The notes beneath the pieces were generated by a model. That model had not been told where the DNA came from, ran no database searches, and saw only the letters and a list, made by a program, of their open reading frames with translations. Shown here in pieces: positions 14,016 to 15,692 of a stretch of DNA of 15,692 nucleotides. How positions within the stretch are numbered: the stretch's first letter is position 1; the number at the start of each line of letters is the position of its first letter. Location: the NCBI GenBank assembly GCA_004297235.1, contig SCUR01000364.1:1-15692 (forward strand). The letters are read 5' to 3'. The stretch comes from Candidatus Manganitrophaceae bacterium (GTDB taxonomy: Bacteria > Nitrospirota > Nitrospiria > SBBL01 > Manganitrophaceae). The position numbers and the translations under genes were made by a program.

Positions 14016-15692
14016 ATGCTGAATCGGATCCGCTTTCAAGCTGCGCTCGGACTCTGTCTCCTTCTTTTATCCGCCTGTGGAGGAGGCGGCGGCGGGAGCG
14101 GCGGCGGCGCCATCACCCGGATCGAGATCACCCCTCAGCAGGGAAGCGTGGCCGTCGGAGACAAGCGCACCTTCTCCGCGGCCGCAAAGACCTCTTCCGG
14201 AGGGACCGCCGACAACGTCTCCTTTTCCTGGCGCTCGCTCGATCCTTCCATCGCCGCCGTCGATGCAAACGGGGTGGTCACCGGAACGGGCATCGGGGTC
14301 ACGACCCTCATCGCCACCTTCGGGACGAACAGCGGAAGCGCCACGGTCGGCGTCTTCAGCACCGCTGCGGGCCAGAGCAATCTCAATCTGTCCGGAACGG
14401 TTCTCTATGAAGACAAATCTTATGACATCACCGGCTTCACCGGCGCCTTGGTTCCAACGCCGGTCCGCGGTGCGATTATCAATGTGATCGCCATCGACGG
14501 CTTTGCGACGATTGCGACCGGCGCGACCGATGACACCGGCGCCTTCAATTTTTCTTCGATCGACAACTCAGCGCGGCGCGGCGGCGTTTATCTTCAGGTG
14601 GTCGCCAAGACCGAGCCGAATAATTTAAATCAGATTGAAATTCGAAGCAACCCCACCGATCAGGCCCTTCTTTCCTTGATCTCTTCCGCGTTCGACGACA
14701 GCAGCGGGACCAATTTCACGGGACTTCAGGTCACCGCGACCGCCGCTTCCGGGATCGGCGGCGCCTTCAACATCCTCGATGTCTTCTCAACCGCAAGCGA
14801 GCTGATCCGGCAAAACGGCGGCCCCTGCACTACGACTTCCAGCGATCCTTGCGTCCCTCCCCTTCTGGTCGCCTACTGGGAGCCCGGAAGCACGGAAGGA
14901 ACCTTCTATGACGATCAGTTGGATGCGATCTTTATCCTCGGCGGCGGCGACGCGCAGGGGGACACCGATGAATATGACGATTCGGTCATCGCCCACGAAT
15001 ACGGTCACTTCGCCGTTCGTCATTTCTCCAAAGACGACTCGCTCGGCGGAGAACATTTTATCACCGATCACGATCAGGATATCCGGTTAAGCTGGTCGGA
15101 GGGATGGGGGAATTTCTTCTCCAGCGCCGTTCGAAACGACGCGGTTTACGTCGACACGGCTTCGAACGGGGCGACCTTTTCGTTCAACCTGGAAGACTAC
15201 TCTTCCCCTCAATCGGTGACGTTGAAGAACTCCGCAATATATACCACCAGTGAGATCGCCGTGGCGGGAGTGCTGTGGGATATTTTTGACGATTCATCCG
15301 TTACCTCGTCGATCACCGAGCCGCACGACACACTGACCCTCGGCTTCGGACCGATCTGGCAGACCCTCTTGAGCTTTTCAAATGCGACCCCGGCCACGAT
15401 GGAGACTTTCTGGCTTCAATTTGAATCGATCGATCCGGGCTCCGCCGCGGCTCTTCAATCGATCATGACGGAGCGGAAGATGGAGTTCGCGGTCGATGCG
15501 TCCGAAGCAGGGGAAACCGCACTCGTGGTCAACGGTTCATTACAGCACCATACGCTTTATCAGGCCGCTCCGGCGCCGCCCCAGAACGATGAGGATGTCA
15601 TCCCATTCTCGGTCCAAGCGGGCGTCCAGTACACCCTGGAGACCTTCAATCTGACCAACGGGGCCGACACGCTCCTGACCCTCACCGATACG
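14016..15692 (+). CDS. Putative zinc metalloprotease lipoprotein (Big2-like, HEYGH, PPC-like), 3' end outside window
   Basis: The frame is open from the ATG at 14016 to the right edge (559 codons), so the C-terminus is missing. A lipoprotein signal ends LLLSAC (Cys21), followed by a Gly/Ser spacer (22-31). Residues about 33-115 form a Big2/Ig-like domain (ITPQQGSVAVGDKRTF, SLDPSIAAVDANGVVTG). Residues about 124-215 resemble a carboxypeptidase-regulatory-like beta domain. The protease core has HEYGH (His327, Glu328, His331) in VIAHEYGHFAVRH and a downstream SEGWGNFF whose Glu362 is a good third zinc ligand, as in gluzincins; AVAGVLWDIFDD follows. From about 525 the sequence (FSVQAGVQYTLETF, then ADTLLTL) resembles a PPC domain. 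Cys271 and Cys279 may pair. AAGGGA lies 10 nt upstream and the gap to the previous gene is 4 nt. The substrate is unknown. Not assigned to a specific MEROPS family. Confidence 0.82.
   Translation, partial: MLNRIRFQAALGLCLLLLSACGGGGGGSGGGAITRIEITPQQGSVAVGDKRTFSAAAKTSSGGTADNVSFSWRSLDPSIAAVDANGVVTGTGIGVTTLIATFGTNSGSATVGVFSTAAGQSNLNLSGTVLYEDKSYDITGFTGALVPTPVRGAIINVIAIDGFATIATGATDDTGAFNFSSIDNSARRGGVYLQVVAKTEPNNLNQIEIRSNPTDQALLSLISSAFDDSSGTNFTGLQVTATAASGIGGAFNILDVFSTASELIRQNGGPCTTTSSDPCVPPLLVAYWEPGSTEGTFYDDQLDAIFILGGGDAQGDTDEYDDSVIAHEYGHFAVRHFSKDDSLGGEHFITDHDQDIRLSWSEGWGNFFSSAVRNDAVYVDTASNGATFSFNLEDYSSPQSVTLKNSAIYTTSEIAVAGVLWDIFDDSSVTSSITEPHDTLTLGFGPIWQTLLSFSNATPATMETFWLQFESIDPGSAAALQSIMTERKMEFAVDASEAGETALVVNGSLQHHTLYQAAPAPPQNDEDVIPFSVQAGVQYTLETFNLTNGADTLLTLTDT

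Overview
The window looks like chromosomal DNA of a diderm (Gram-negative-type) bacterium with moderately high GC content and strong G/C preference at third codon positions. The outer-membrane/periplasm-spanning TamA-TamB pair, lipobox and signal-peptide proteins, and a PAS/GAF hybrid kinase all fit a free-living environmental diderm. Nitrospirota or a neighbouring phylum is my guess only; no rRNA or tRNA gene is present to settle it.

Layout. (1) 2-4056, plus strand: the 3' end of tamA and a complete tamB, overlapping by ATGA. (2) 4057-4459: a gene-free stretch holding an isolated histidine-kinase ATPase C-terminus (4228-4386), best read as a decayed kinase gene. (3) 4460-8479, minus strand: one large hybrid sensor histidine kinase with four PAS, two GAF, HisKA, HATPase and a C-terminal receiver. 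(4) 8480-8894: a spacer that includes an open, coding-looking stretch directly after the stop of oppC. (5) 8895-12385, minus strand: an oligopeptide ABC importer operon in the order oppA-oppB-oppC, with no ATPase genes in the window. A long imperfect palindrome made of GTGAGGCG-type repeats sits between oppA and oppB and reaches into the oppA 3' end. (6) 12386-12556: a divergent promoter region in which both promoters lie so close to the start codons that both mRNAs should be leaderless or nearly so. (7) 12557-15692, plus strand: a tight three-gene run of a GyaR-type 2-hydroxyacid dehydrogenase, a small secreted protein of unknown function, and a large lipoprotein with an Ig-like domain, a HEYGH zinc-protease motif and the start of a PPC-like domain. 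The last gene runs off the right edge.

How the parts work together. TamA/TamB serve outer-membrane assembly and inter-membrane lipid or protein transport. OppABC would bring peptides into the cell, but needs OppD/OppF-type ATPases encoded elsewhere. The lipoprotein protease, the small secreted protein and the dehydrogenase are probably co-transcribed away from oppABC. Peptide release by the protease feeding the importer is possible but is inference only. The hybrid kinase has no cognate regulator gene beside it and probably signals through its own receiver or a distant partner.

No CRISPR array, insertion sequence, tRNA, rRNA or complete prophage gene was found.
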